Shown in pieces: positions 1 through 9,210 of a DNA stretch of 64,000 nucleotides. The notes below the pieces were generated by a model. That model saw only the letters and a program-made list of their open reading frames with translations. It searched no databases and had not been told where the DNA came from. This DNA is from UBA969 sp041694635. Lineage in GTDB: Bacteria; Planctomycetota; Planctomycetia; Gemmatales; Gemmataceae. The position numbers were made by a program, and so were the translations under genes. The stretch covers positions 31,444 to 95,443 of the forward strand of contig JBDNHI010000143.1 of assembly GCA_041694635.1 (NCBI GenBank), given 5' to 3'. Each line of letters begins with the position of its first letter. The stretch's first letter is position 1.

Positions 1-195
1 GAGTTGCATTGGGGATGTGTGCCTTTACATCAGGTTAGGACTGAAGGCCAAGTCTATTTAGATTTATTAGAAAGAAAAGGTCTTCTTCAAGCGTCAACAA
101 TTCGGGAAGAAATTGCAAAAGCAATTCCATATTTTTTCAAATTCTCTGGTGGTAAACTTGGCGAGAATGGAATAGAGTTAGAAAACTTGTCCTGA
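1..195 (+). CDS. 3' end of an upstream gene, possibly a complex I subunit
   Basis: An open frame runs in from the left edge without its start and ends at a TGA at 193-195, giving about 64 C-terminal residues. The next gene, nuoH, begins 29 bases later on the same strand. In many bacterial nuo operons the gene before nuoH is nuoG, so this may be the NuoG C terminus. That is inferred from position only: the short hydrophilic tail has no motif I can recognise, and the Fe-S regions of NuoG would lie outside the window. Confidence 0.5.
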   Translation, partial: ELHWGCVPLHQVRTEGQVYLDLLERKGLLQASTIREEIAKAIPYFFKFSGGKLGENGIELENLS

Positions 196-224
196 TATGG
201 CTAATGGTTTTTGAAAGGATTGGA

Positions 225-1583
225 ATGAGTCTGGAATTTTCATTACTGATTACATTGATAATGATTGTGGCGCTTCTTGGTTCCTTAAATGGAGTCGTGG
301 CTTACTTAATCTTGGTTGAGCGTAAAATATCTGCTTGGGTTCAAGATCGCGTAGGCCCTAATCGTGCGTTTTTTGGTATCTTGCAACCTATTGCTGATGG
401 TGTAAAATTACTTCTCAAAGAAGAAGTTATTCCTAAGGGAGTCGACAAAGTTTTTTATATGATTGCTCCTGCAATTGCATTATTTACAGCTTTTCTTGCA
501 CTTGCAGTTGTACCTTTTGGCGCTACCAGTCCTAGCCCCGTTCTTGTTGACTATCGTGAAGGTACTGCATCACACGGTTTTGCAGTTTGGCCTTCTACCC
601 AAGTTGAATATGATGCGGTGATTGAAGCAGACCGAAATCATGCTGAAGTAACGAAGTCTTTATCGTTTAAAGAAAAAATAAAACAATACAACGATACCAC
701 TAATTTTTTAATTGCCCCCCATGTTGATATCGGAATTCTTTTTGTTTTTTCAGTTGGTAGTCTTGCAGTTTATGGCGTGATTCTGGGTGGTTGGTCTTCG
801 AATAATAAGTATAGTCTTTTAGGATCCCTTCGTTCTAGTGCCCAATTAATCAGCTATGAAATTCCATTAGGTTTATCAGTATTAGGAGTTGTTTTAGTAA
901 CAGGTTCTTTGAATTTGGAAAGAATTATTCAGTATCAAATAGAACACGGTTGGAATGTTTTGTTTCAACCGCTGGCTATGGTTCTTTTTGCTACCTCGAT
1001 ATTTGCAGAATGTAATCGGTTACCTTTTGATTTGCCTGAATCAGAACAAGAATTGGTAGGAGGTTATCATACCGAATATAGTTCTATGAAATTTGCATTA
1101 TTTCTATTTGGTGAATACACCCACATGATTACCACGAGCTTTGTAATGATGACCTTATTTTTTGGTGGATGGCACCTACCTTTTGTTACCAAACCTGACG
1201 ACTTTTCATATTTGGGTATGGGCTTAAAATTTTCTGTTATCGTTGGAAAGATGCTTAGTTTTATTGTTTTTTATATGTTGATTCGTTGGACAATTCTACG
1301 ATTTCGCTTTGATCAGTTAATGGATTTAGCGTGGAAAGTAATGCTGCCCATTTCACTGTGCGCTTTTACGGTTCTATTGCTTCTGGTCCATTTTCAACCC
1401 ATAGGTGAAGGATCTCTATGGTTGATGTCACCTTTTTCCTTGTTTATTTTACTAGGGGCTGGATTTATAGGTGTTAAAGTTCGCAATGGCCCTACTAAAT
1501 CTGAGGTTGTTTATATAGGTCACGGAACTGGGTATTCACTTCAAAGGGGCAATAAAGTCCTTTTGAAAAACACTGGCAAATAA
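225..1583 (+). CDS. nuoH: NADH-quinone oxidoreductase subunit H
   Basis: Membrane subunit of respiratory complex I at the junction with the peripheral arm, contributing to the quinone site and proton path. Two family signatures are present: the DRVGPNR region near residues 40-46 and the LPFDLPESEQELVGGYHTEY region near 270-290, followed by the FGEYTHM-type segment. I chose ATG 225 because GAAAGGA lies 5 bases upstream; an in-frame ATG at 204 lacks a good ribosome binding site and would add 7 residues. The protein (452 residues) is longer than most NuoH because of a hydrophilic insertion of about 60 residues near residues 105-165, between the second and third membrane segments. First complete gene of the nuoH-N run. 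Confidence 0.96.
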   Translation: MSLEFSLLITLIMIVALLGSLNGVVAYLILVERKISAWVQDRVGPNRAFFGILQPIADGVKLLLKEEVIPKGVDKVFYMIAPAIALFTAFLALAVVPFGATSPSPVLVDYREGTASHGFAVWPSTQVEYDAVIEADRNHAEVTKSLSFKEKIKQYNDTTNFLIAPHVDIGILFVFSVGSLAVYGVILGGWSSNNKYSLLGSLRSSAQLISYEIPLGLSVLGVVLVTGSLNLERIIQYQIEHGWNVLFQPLAMVLFATSIFAECNRLPFDLPESEQELVGGYHTEYSSMKFALFLFGEYTHMITTSFVMMTLFFGGWHLPFVTKPDDFSYLGMGLKFSVIVGKMLSFIVFYMLIRWTILRFRFDQLMDLAWKVMLPISLCAFTVLLLLVHFQPIGEGSLWLMSPFSLFILLGAGFIGVKVRNGPTKSEVVYIGHGTGYSLQRGNKVLLKNTGK

Positions 1584-1610
1584 AACAACAATTATGGTTG
1601 AGGAGTTGAG

Positions 1611-2207
1611 ATGAAAGCGGATGAGATTACTTGGGTAAAACCTCCAAAATTTGGGGTAATGGATCACATTTATTTACCAGCCATTCTTTCCGGATTGGCT
1701 ACAACTTTAACCCATATGGGGCAAACACTTTTAGGTACTGGGGAAAATACAACGCAACAATTCCCTGAGCAACGACCGAAATTAGCAGATAACTATCGCG
1801 GTGTTCATCGCCTAAATCGGGATGAAGAAGGCCGCGTTAAATGTGTTGCATGCTATATGTGTTCGACTGCTTGTCCTGCCCATTGTATTGATATCGTTGC
1901 GGCTCCTTCCCCTTGGCCTGATCGTGAAAAATATCCTGAAGTTTTTGTCATTGATGAATTGCGTTGCATCTATTGTGGCATGTGTGAACAGGCATGCCCT
2001 GTTGATGCTATCGAATTAACAACTCTTTATGACCTTGTTGGTTTAAGCCGTGAAGAAATGATTTTCAATAAGGAAAAACTCCTTAGCGTTTTTGACCAAA
2101 CGGTTGCGATGGGAACTGATCCTATTCGTACTAATAAGGGTAGGTTAGGAGTTGCTAGTGAACCTGCTCAAAGTGGAATTACTGATTCTTCTTCGATGCA
2201 GTCATAA
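1611..2207 (+). CDS. nuoI: NADH-quinone oxidoreductase subunit I (two 4Fe-4S)
   Basis: Ferredoxin-like subunit carrying clusters N6a and N6b, which pass electrons along the peripheral arm towards quinone. Two complete CxxCxxCxxxCP motifs are visible, CVACYMCSTACP near residues 80-91 and CIYCGMCEQACP near 120-131. The start ATG is preceded by TTGAGGAG. The 198-residue length is within the usual range. A short polar C-terminal tail follows the second cluster motif. Lies 27 bases after nuoH and 54 bases before nuoJ, clearly one transcription unit. Confidence 0.97.
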   Translation: MKADEITWVKPPKFGVMDHIYLPAILSGLATTLTHMGQTLLGTGENTTQQFPEQRPKLADNYRGVHRLNRDEEGRVKCVACYMCSTACPAHCIDIVAAPSPWPDREKYPEVFVIDELRCIYCGMCEQACPVDAIELTTLYDLVGLSREEMIFNKEKLLSVFDQTVAMGTDPIRTNKGRLGVASEPAQSGITDSSSMQS

Positions 2208-2261
2208 AATTGAATCTGATGATTAAAATTATCGTGTTGTTTTTGGCTGGAAAGTAATTTA

Positions 2262-3347
2262 ATGAATAATGAATCTTGGATATATTTGACAAACCTCTCG
2301 CTTTTGTTTGGTTTGACAAACCTCTCGCTTTTGCTTGGCTGGCTAAGCATTTATGTTGCTCTTCCCAAGCGGGGTAGTATTGGTTCTTCTAATTTTTTAT
2401 GTTACGGATTTGGTTTTATCTCGTTGTTAATTGCGGGTGCTCAGGTTTTTAGAGAGTATTCGTTTAACCCCGAACTAGTTTTGTTTTGTATTTTTTCTTT
2501 TTTTTCTATTGTTGGTGCAACTTTATTAGTTGTTTCAAAAAACCCTGCCCGCGGTGCTTTGGCGTTTGCGTTAACTATTTCTAGTACCGGGGGAATTTTT
2601 CTTCTTCTTGCCGCTCCATTTGTAATGGCTGCTAACATTATCGTCTACGCTGGAGCTATAGTTGTTACCTTTCTTTTCCTCCTTATGCTTGTAAAACAGC
2701 ACCATGCTGATCTTGCTGATACCGAGTGCCGTGAACCTTTTCTTGCTTCACTCGCTGGTTTTGCATTAATGGCAACAATTGTGAGTATTCTTACGGCTGC
2801 ATTTCCATCTAATTCCCTAACGGTTAACCGAGGGGAAGTTGAGCGGGTTTTATCTGAAACTAAGGTGGCCTTAGATATTTCTAATCTTTCTGAACTTAAG
2901 GTAAAAGTTATAAACGGTGATAGTTATGTCGTTTCAAGGCTTAAAAATGCTTTTGGGGGTAGTGGTTACTGGGTTGAGCGTATAGAAGTTGAGGTCCAAA
3001 AAAACGGTACAGTTCTTCTTAATAAAAGTGAAAATATTGATGAAATTAAAAGCGCCCTAAATTTAATGCTAGATATCGGTACCGAATACCTTAAAAATAA
3101 AGCTTTACTAAGGCCCGAGGGGCCAGTCGCAAGTAATGCTGGTGCTGATCCTAGTTTGCCTTTAGCAAAAATTCGGAAAGATAAAACTGGTAGGCCTGCT
3201 ATGCCCGCAGATAATACTTCATTCTTAGGTAAACTCTTGTTTTCAGATCAGTTGCTTGCGGTTGAACTGGTTGGGTTGCTTCTTCTTGTTGCAACCATTG
3301 GGGCGATTGTTATTGTTCGCAAGTTGCCAACGAAGGTGAGCTTATGA
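2262..3347 (+). CDS. nuoJ: NADH-quinone oxidoreductase subunit J, enlarged
   Basis: Membrane subunit of complex I. The conserved core is recognisable: the NPARGALAF-type segment around residues 95-105 and the AANIIVYAGAIVVTFLFLLML helix after it. Two things are unusual. The first helix contains a repeated nine-residue unit (TNLSLLFGL then TNLSLLLGW) encoded by a 27-bp tandem DNA duplication. Between the fourth helix (ending near residue 185) and the last helix (from about 325) sits a soluble segment of about 130-140 residues, where NuoJ normally has a short loop. The total of 361 residues is therefore roughly twice the common length. Its stop overlaps the nuoK start as ATGA. Confidence 0.93.
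   Translation: MNNESWIYLTNLSLLFGLTNLSLLLGWLSIYVALPKRGSIGSSNFLCYGFGFISLLIAGAQVFREYSFNPELVLFCIFSFFSIVGATLLVVSKNPARGALAFALTISSTGGIFLLLAAPFVMAANIIVYAGAIVVTFLFLLMLVKQHHADLADTECREPFLASLAGFALMATIVSILTAAFPSNSLTVNRGEVERVLSETKVALDISNLSELKVKVINGDSYVVSRLKNAFGGSGYWVERIEVEVQKNGTVLLNKSENIDEIKSALNLMLDIGTEYLKNKALLRPEGPVASNAGADPSLPLAKIRKDKTGRPAMPADNTSFLGKLLFSDQLLAVELVGLLLLVATIGAIVIVRKLPTKVSL
2285..2338 (+). repeat. 27-bp tandem duplication in the nuoJ 5' coding region
   Basis: Unit 1 is 2285-2311 and unit 2 is 2312-2338. They are identical except for one T/C difference in the TTTGTTTGG/TTTGCTTGG segment. The unit is a multiple of three, so it duplicates nine residues without breaking the nuoJ frame. Confidence 0.95.
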
Positions 3348-3775
3348 TGGTTTTAGATTTGAAAGCCTATTTGGTCCTTGGTGCTGTTTTGTTTGCCCTT
3401 GGGATGATTGCGTTTATTTCGCGAAGGAATATGATCACTATGTTCCTTGGTGCAGAACTTATGCTCCAAGGGGTTGCGATTAATTTTCTAGCTTTTTCAA
3501 GATTTAGGGGCAACCTTCAGGGGCAATCTTTTGTTCTCTTTATTCTTTCTGTTGCTGCTTGTGAAGCTGCTATTGCCATGGCTTTGATTGTAATTCTTTA
3601 CCGTGCAAAACGCTCCTTAGATGTAAGCAAATGGCAAGATCTTCGTGAAGAAGATCTTGAACCTAATGAGGATCTGGAAATAATGGCGATTGATGATAAT
3701 CAGATTCAGCCTATGCCTATTCTTCCTGTGGCGGGTCGCCGCCCTGTAAAAGAAGGGGATGCAAGTCATGTATGA
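3344..3775 (+). CDS. nuoK: NADH-quinone oxidoreductase subunit K with C-terminal extension
   Basis: Small antiporter-like membrane subunit of complex I. Three hydrophobic helices occupy residues 1-90. The second carries the conserved glutamate in FLGAELMLQG and the third the second conserved acidic residue in AACEAAIAMAL. The core ends near residue 100, the usual NuoK length; here about 43 more hydrophilic, acidic and proline-rich residues follow. The start overlaps nuoJ by four bases (ATGA), and the 3' end overlaps the preferred nuoL start by eight, which suggests translational coupling. Confidence 0.95.
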   Translation: MMVLDLKAYLVLGAVLFALGMIAFISRRNMITMFLGAELMLQGVAINFLAFSRFRGNLQGQSFVLFILSVAACEAAIAMALIVILYRAKRSLDVSKWQDLREEDLEPNEDLEIMAIDDNQIQPMPILPVAGRRPVKEGDASHV

Positions 3776-5783
3776 GGTAATGAGTTTTTTGTGGATGATC
3801 CCGTTAATGCCACTAGTTGGCGGTTTGATAACTTTTTTAATCGGGCCAAAGGTACTGCGGTCTCAGGCTCATTTGCCTTGTATTCTTGCAGGTGTTGCTT
3901 CCTTTGCAATTTCTATCGTAGCACTTCTTGAAGTTTCAAAAGCGGCCTTTGCTGCTAACCCAGAACTTTCTAACCCTGCTTCTGTTTCGATTACTTACTT
4001 TGAGTGGTTTCGTTCGGGTGATCCCAACCTTGTTGGCGACCATCTTCGTAAAGTAGGTTCTTTAAAAGCGGAGTTTAGTCTAAGGTTAGACCCTCTTTCA
4101 TCTGCAATGGCCGTGATGGTAACTTTTTTAGGAACACTTATTGCGGTGTTTGCTACCGGTTATATGAGGGACCATCATAGTAAAGTTGAAGCTGGTTACT
4201 CAAGATTTTTTGCTTGTGTTTCGCTCTTTATTGGTTCAATGTTAATGCTAGTTTTGGCTGATAATGTATTAGTTCTTTACGCAGGTTGGGAAGGTGTTGG
4301 GCTTTGTAGTTATTTGTTGATTGGCTTTTGGTTTGAAAAAACATCTGCATCTTTAGCTGCAAGAAAAGCATTTCTAGTTACCCGTCTTGGTGATATTGCA
4401 TTATTTATTGGCCTTGCTTTGCTTTGGATTTCCTCTGGATATAGGCTTGATTTCGACGGTTTACTTAATTTGAAAAATTACGATTCGAGTGTTGGACTGG
4501 CTTGTTTTCTACTATTTATCGGAGCTTGTGGAAAATCAGCCCAATTCCCTCTCCATGTTTGGTTGCCTGATGCTATGGAAGGGCCAACCCCTGTTAGCGC
4601 CCTTATTCACGCTGCAACTATGGTGACTGCTGGAGTTTATTTGCTTGCTAGGTTTATGCCATTATTTGCAACCGTTCCCGATGTACAAATGGTGGTAGTT
4701 GGGATAGGAACTTTTACTAGTTTACTTGCAGCTTTAATCGCTTTGACCCAAACAGATTTGAAACGAATTCTTGCTTACTCCACGGTTAGTCAGTTGGGAT
4801 ATATGTTTATGGCATTGGGTTCGGGTATTAAAATGGAATCAGCTTTGCCAATGTTAGCAATAAGTGCAGCGATGTTTCATTTACTTACTCACGCATTTTT
4901 CAAAGGGCTGCTGTTCTTAAGTGCGGGAAGTGTTATGCACGCTATGCATCATGTAATTGATTTAAGGCGAATTGGTGGACTAAGAAAAGTACTTCCTGTT
5001 ACGCACCTTGCGTTCTTGTTTGGGGCACTTGCACTTGCTGGTATTCCGCCATTTGCTGGCTTCTGGAGTAAGGATGAGATTTTAAGTGTTGTTCACGAAG
5101 CTTCAAAATCTTCGAATTACCCTGAATATTATATTTTTATGTGGGCTGTGGGCATCTATGTTGCATTCTTAACTTCCTTTTACACCTTTCGTGCTTATTT
5201 ACTCGCTTTTTGGGGCGATTGTAAATTACCCGAGGAAGTGCATGGCGCAGCCCACGAATCTCCTATTTCTATGACTTTACCTCTAATGATTATTTCTATT
5301 TTTGCAGTAGGAATCGGCTTTGCCCTTTCTAACCTTACACCCTTTTCTATTGAAGGATTTTTATCAAAAATGCCAGGCTATGTTGTTCAAGTTGAACACC
5401 ACCACGATTGGCTTACCGTTGGCTTTGCAACCGGAGCCGGGGTTGTGGGTTTATTTCTCGCTATTGCTTTTTATGGTAAGGGCGGAACTCTTTCTGAACA
5501 AACTCCTTTAAAAGCTAATTTTGCTATTGAACTTAGTAAAAATAAATTCTTCTTTGATGAAATTTATAACAAAGTTATTGTTACCCCGCTAAATGTAACC
5601 TTTGTAATAGCTAAAGTTTTTGATCAGTATATCCTTGATGGCATAGTAGATTTAATTGCTCATTTTCCAAAAATGATTGCTCAATTGTTCCGACCTATTC
5701 AAAATGGATTGGTTCAGTTTTATGCCTTAGCAATGGTGTTGGCGGTGACTGTATTCCTGATAGCTCTAGCAAGATCGATGTAG
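3768..5783 (+). CDS. nuoL: NADH-quinone oxidoreductase subunit L
   Basis: Distal proton-pumping antiporter-like subunit. Signatures visible include NVLVLYAGWEGVGLCSYLLIGFW near residue 170, a KSAQFPLHVWLPDAMEGPTPVSALIHAATMV block and the TQTDLKRILAYSTVSQLGYM block. The ORF could begin at ATG 3759, but GAAGGGG at 3752-3758 is correctly spaced only for ATG 3768, which gives 671 residues. A C-terminal segment with the FFFDEIYNKVI motif and a final helix corresponds to the lateral helix and terminal region of NuoL. Confidence 0.96.
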   Translation: MYEVMSFLWMIPLMPLVGGLITFLIGPKVLRSQAHLPCILAGVASFAISIVALLEVSKAAFAANPELSNPASVSITYFEWFRSGDPNLVGDHLRKVGSLKAEFSLRLDPLSSAMAVMVTFLGTLIAVFATGYMRDHHSKVEAGYSRFFACVSLFIGSMLMLVLADNVLVLYAGWEGVGLCSYLLIGFWFEKTSASLAARKAFLVTRLGDIALFIGLALLWISSGYRLDFDGLLNLKNYDSSVGLACFLLFIGACGKSAQFPLHVWLPDAMEGPTPVSALIHAATMVTAGVYLLARFMPLFATVPDVQMVVVGIGTFTSLLAALIALTQTDLKRILAYSTVSQLGYMFMALGSGIKMESALPMLAISAAMFHLLTHAFFKGLLFLSAGSVMHAMHHVIDLRRIGGLRKVLPVTHLAFLFGALALAGIPPFAGFWSKDEILSVVHEASKSSNYPEYYIFMWAVGIYVAFLTSFYTFRAYLLAFWGDCKLPEEVHGAAHESPISMTLPLMIISIFAVGIGFALSNLTPFSIEGFLSKMPGYVVQVEHHHDWLTVGFATGAGVVGLFLAIAFYGKGGTLSEQTPLKANFAIELSKNKFFFDEIYNKVIVTPLNVTFVIAKVFDQYILDGIVDLIAHFPKMIAQLFRPIQNGLVQFYALAMVLAVTVFLIALARSM

Positions 5784-5789
5784 TGTAAA

Positions 5790-7535
5790 ATGAGTCAATT
5801 AGTATTACTTCTGTTATTGCTTCCTCTGGTTGGTGGATTTGTTTCCCTACTGGTTAGGAATGTAGGTTTTGAGTTTAGTAGGAAGCTAGCATTAGGTTTT
5901 GTTCTATTGAGCCTTTTAATTTCGTTGAAGATAACTTGGGATTATTTTCCATTAATAGAAAATCATGCTGCTGCTATAGAAGAAAAAACTACTTTTGTGC
6001 CTATAGCGTCTAGTGTGACTGTTTTTGATCTAGTAAGAATTTCTCCACCTTCTGAGGCCCGTTCTGATACAGGTGCAATTCGTTTTTATATTGGCATCGA
6101 TGGTTTAAATCTATTTTTGTTGCCCCTAACTTGCATCTTATTTACCGGATCTATTTTGGGTTCTTGGAATTCAATCAAGGAAAGAAGTCATAATTACTAT
6201 GGATTATTGTTATTGCTCCAGTTCGCTACTCTTGGGGCTTTTTTAGCTTTTGACATTATTCTTTTTTATGCATTCTTTGAATTAACCTTGATACCCTTAC
6301 TATTTCTTATCGCAATGTGGGGTGGACCAAATCGTCAATATGCTTCTAAAAAAATATTTGTTTATACCTTGGGTGGAGGCCTGACAACTTTATTAGGAAT
6401 TATTGGTTTAGTTTCTGCTTTAAATCAAAACTCTATCGATGATCAATTAGAATCGTACTTTACTTTTTCGATTCCAGAAATGGTTAAGGCAACCCACGAT
6501 ACTCAGATCGCTCTTAATAAAAAATTAGCGGAATCAAAGGCTGAACAAAATAATAACGATGCGAGCTCGACATCAAATCTCGAACTGAATCAAGCAAAGG
6601 TTAAGTTTTGGTCAGTTACTCAAAAGTGGATTTTTGTACTTTTAACGATTGGCTTTCTTGTTAAGTTGCCTGCCTTTCCATTACATACTTGGCAGCCAAC
6701 TGCCTATTTTGAAGCTCCAACGGGCGTAACGCTTGTACTGGCTGGAATTCTTGCAAAATTAGGTGTTTATGGTTTTCTAAGGCTTTGTATTCCTTTGTTG
6801 CCTGTTCCTGCTTGGGAATTTGGAGCCTATTTGTTTTCAACTCTTGCTTTAATTTCTATCTTATATGGTGCAGCCTGTGCGATTGTCCAAGATGATTTTA
6901 AAAGAATGCTTGCCTACAGTAGTTTTAGCCATTTGGGTTTTTGCCTTTTAGGTATTTTTGCTTTAAATGAGACTGGTTTAACAGGAAGTTATCTGCAGAT
7001 GATTAATCACGGGCTCAATGTTGGAGCCCTTTTATTCGTTTGTGAATTGCTTTTAAATAGATATGGCACAACTAAATTTAAGGACCTTCAAGGCTTAGCT
7101 AGTAAGCTCAAAATTCTTTCTGGAATAACAGTGTTTTTTGTGATGTGCAGCGTGGGATTACCAGGGCTTAATGGTTTTGTAGGAGAGGTTATGTGCCTAT
7201 TTGGTATGTTTGATACAAAAAACCCTGCTATCTCTGGTAAAATTATAGCTTCTATTTGCAGTTTTGGGATGTTGCTGGGAGCTTGGTATATGCTTTCAAT
7301 GGTTATGAAAATATTTTTTGGCAAACTCTCTGAACCAGTATTCAAAAAAGATAATCCAGTTTCTGACCTTACTTTTATTGAAAAATCTTTCCTTTTTCCA
7401 CTTGCCTCCTTATGCCTTTTGCTTGGGGTTTACCCCCAACCTATGATCGATTTGATTCGTCCAGAAATTCATTTGATTTCAAAATTAAATAATCAAGCTA
7501 ATAATCAGGTTCCAATTGTTAATTTGGGAAAATAG
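5790..7535 (+). CDS. nuoM: NADH-quinone oxidoreductase subunit M
   Basis: Antiporter-like membrane subunit of complex I. The conserved glutamate segment FYAFFELTLIPLLFLIAMWGG, the KLPAFPLHTWQPTAYFEAPTGVTLVLAGILAKLG block and the DDFKRMLAYSSFSHLGF block are all present. At 581 residues it is somewhat longer than usual. A hydrophilic loop of about 70 residues (near 210-280), rich in Asn, Lys, Glu and Ser, separates two helices and explains most of the excess. It lies six bases after nuoL and 34 before nuoN. Confidence 0.96.
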   Translation: MSQLVLLLLLLPLVGGFVSLLVRNVGFEFSRKLALGFVLLSLLISLKITWDYFPLIENHAAAIEEKTTFVPIASSVTVFDLVRISPPSEARSDTGAIRFYIGIDGLNLFLLPLTCILFTGSILGSWNSIKERSHNYYGLLLLLQFATLGAFLAFDIILFYAFFELTLIPLLFLIAMWGGPNRQYASKKIFVYTLGGGLTTLLGIIGLVSALNQNSIDDQLESYFTFSIPEMVKATHDTQIALNKKLAESKAEQNNNDASSTSNLELNQAKVKFWSVTQKWIFVLLTIGFLVKLPAFPLHTWQPTAYFEAPTGVTLVLAGILAKLGVYGFLRLCIPLLPVPAWEFGAYLFSTLALISILYGAACAIVQDDFKRMLAYSSFSHLGFCLLGIFALNETGLTGSYLQMINHGLNVGALLFVCELLLNRYGTTKFKDLQGLASKLKILSGITVFFVMCSVGLPGLNGFVGEVMCLFGMFDTKNPAISGKIIASICSFGMLLGAWYMLSMVMKIFFGKLSEPVFKKDNPVSDLTFIEKSFLFPLASLCLLLGVYPQPMIDLIRPEIHLISKLNNQANNQVPIVNLGK

Positions 7536-7569
7536 TTTCATTTTTTTTTAGATTGGAATTGGTGGATCA

Positions 7570-9210
7570 ATGACAGGACAGTTTTTGTTTATCGACTATG
7601 TTCAGTACTTGCTGCCCGAGATATTTTTATTCTCGTTAGCAAGCATAATGGTTTTTTTGGGACCATTTTTGAAAAAAAACTACCCTTGGTCTTTAATCAC
7701 CACCGTTGGATTTTTTCTTGCATATTTACTGTTAATTTTAAAAAAACCAGATTTGCTTGATCATACTCAGTTGTTTTCAATTAATGTTCTTGATGATATG
7801 TATTCTAATTTTGTGCGCCATTTTGCCTTGGGAATGGGTATCTTTTTTGCTCTCTTGTTTTGGAATAATTCCAACTCGGACAATCAAAATAATCATGAAA
7901 CTTTTGCCTTTTTAATCTTCCTTGTAGCTGGTTGTTCCATTGTTGGTTTAGCTAATGACCTTGTTATTTTGTTTCTAGGGTTAGAACTTATTAGTATTCC
8001 TTCGTATGTTTTGCTTTATCTTTATGGAAATAAAAAACTTGCTGCCGAATCAGCTTTAAAATACTTTTTCCTTAGTATTTTTTCTTCTGGTTTACTTTTG
8101 TTCGGATTTAGCTACCTCTATGGAATTTCAGGAACTACTAACATTTCTGCAATTTCCGATGCTTTAATAAATGGGTTTCGGTTTAAATCTGCATCAGAAT
8201 CTGACAACCAGTCTGCTCTTTTGTTTCTAATCCCAATGCTTGCAATCTTAGGTGGATTAGGTTTTAAAATTAGTATGGTCCCCTTCCATTTTTATGCCCC
8301 AGATGTTTACCAAGGCACTAGTTATAGAATGTGTGCGCTCCTAGCTACAGTTTCAAAAGTCGCAGGTTTTGCATCTATTATTCGAATATTCGGTTTCGCT
8401 TTAGCCCAAGGTAGTTTTTCTGGTTCCTCTAAAACACTTGATAATATTTATGTTCTTTTTTGGATTTTAGCTGCTGTTACTATGACTATTGGAACTATTC
8501 TCGGTTTGTTGCAGCGTAATCTTCGAAGAATTCTTGCTTATTCCAGTATTGCTCATTCAGGTTATATTTTGGCTGGCATTGCTGTGGCCCCTAAGCTTGG
8601 TATTTCAACTGGTATTGATGGGATTGGTGCATCATTTTTCTATTTGTTTGCTTATTTTTTTGGCACCTTTGGGGTTTTTGCTGTCCTGGACGTTTTAGAA
8701 ACTAAAGACAGACCCGTGGAAGATTGGGACGATCTTGCTGGAGTTGCTAGTCATAACCCAATTCTTGCTGCTTGCTTAGCGGTTTTCCTATTTAGCTTGA
8801 TTGGTATTCCTTTAACTGGTGGTTTCCTTGGTAAATTCTTTATCGTTTTTGGTTGTGCAAGTGTTCCATATGCTTGGGATGATGCGTTAAGCAAAGATTC
8901 ACATAACTTGTTTTTGATATTAGGGATTATAGCATTTTTAAATGCTGCGGTAGGTTCTTGGTTATACCTAAGGATTTTATCAGGGATATATTTCAAGCCC
9001 GCGATGTGGCCTGATGCTGGTAAATCTTCTTTTCAACCAAGTTTTATTCCAATATTTGGTTGTGTCATTGTGACGGTAATTCTTGGTGTTAAACCAAATC
9101 TTGTAATAAATCTTGATTTGTTGAAAGGTTTGGGAAATCCCGTTATAAAAGCTTCAAAATTAAAAATAGAAGATTCTCAACCTTCTGACGTTTTAGTTTG
9201 GAAAAAGTAA
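7570..9210 (+). CDS. nuoN: NADH-quinone oxidoreductase subunit N
   Basis: Third antiporter-like subunit, last of the complex I genes. It shows the conserved LGLELISIPSYVLLYLYG segment, the GLGFKISMVPFHFYAPDVYQGTS block and the LLQRNLRRILAYSSIAHSGYI block, all typical of NuoN. The ATG follows GGTGG at a normal distance. At 546 residues it is slightly longer than common homologues. The stop codon overlaps the best start of the next gene (TAATG). Confidence 0.96.
   Translation: MTGQFLFIDYVQYLLPEIFLFSLASIMVFLGPFLKKNYPWSLITTVGFFLAYLLLILKKPDLLDHTQLFSINVLDDMYSNFVRHFALGMGIFFALLFWNNSNSDNQNNHETFAFLIFLVAGCSIVGLANDLVILFLGLELISIPSYVLLYLYGNKKLAAESALKYFFLSIFSSGLLLFGFSYLYGISGTTNISAISDALINGFRFKSASESDNQSALLFLIPMLAILGGLGFKISMVPFHFYAPDVYQGTSYRMCALLATVSKVAGFASIIRIFGFALAQGSFSGSSKTLDNIYVLFWILAAVTMTIGTILGLLQRNLRRILAYSSIAHSGYILAGIAVAPKLGISTGIDGIGASFFYLFAYFFGTFGVFAVLDVLETKDRPVEDWDDLAGVASHNPILAACLAVFLFSLIGIPLTGGFLGKFFIVFGCASVPYAWDDALSKDSHNLFLILGIIAFLNAAVGSWLYLRILSGIYFKPAMWPDAGKSSFQPSFIPIFGCVIVTVILGVKPNLVINLDLLKGLGNPVIKASKLKIEDSQPSDVLVWKK

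Noticed and set aside
2168..2350. 60-codon minus-strand frame with a repeated SERFVK motif
   Set aside because: The internal repeat is only the antisense image of the 27-bp nuoJ duplication.
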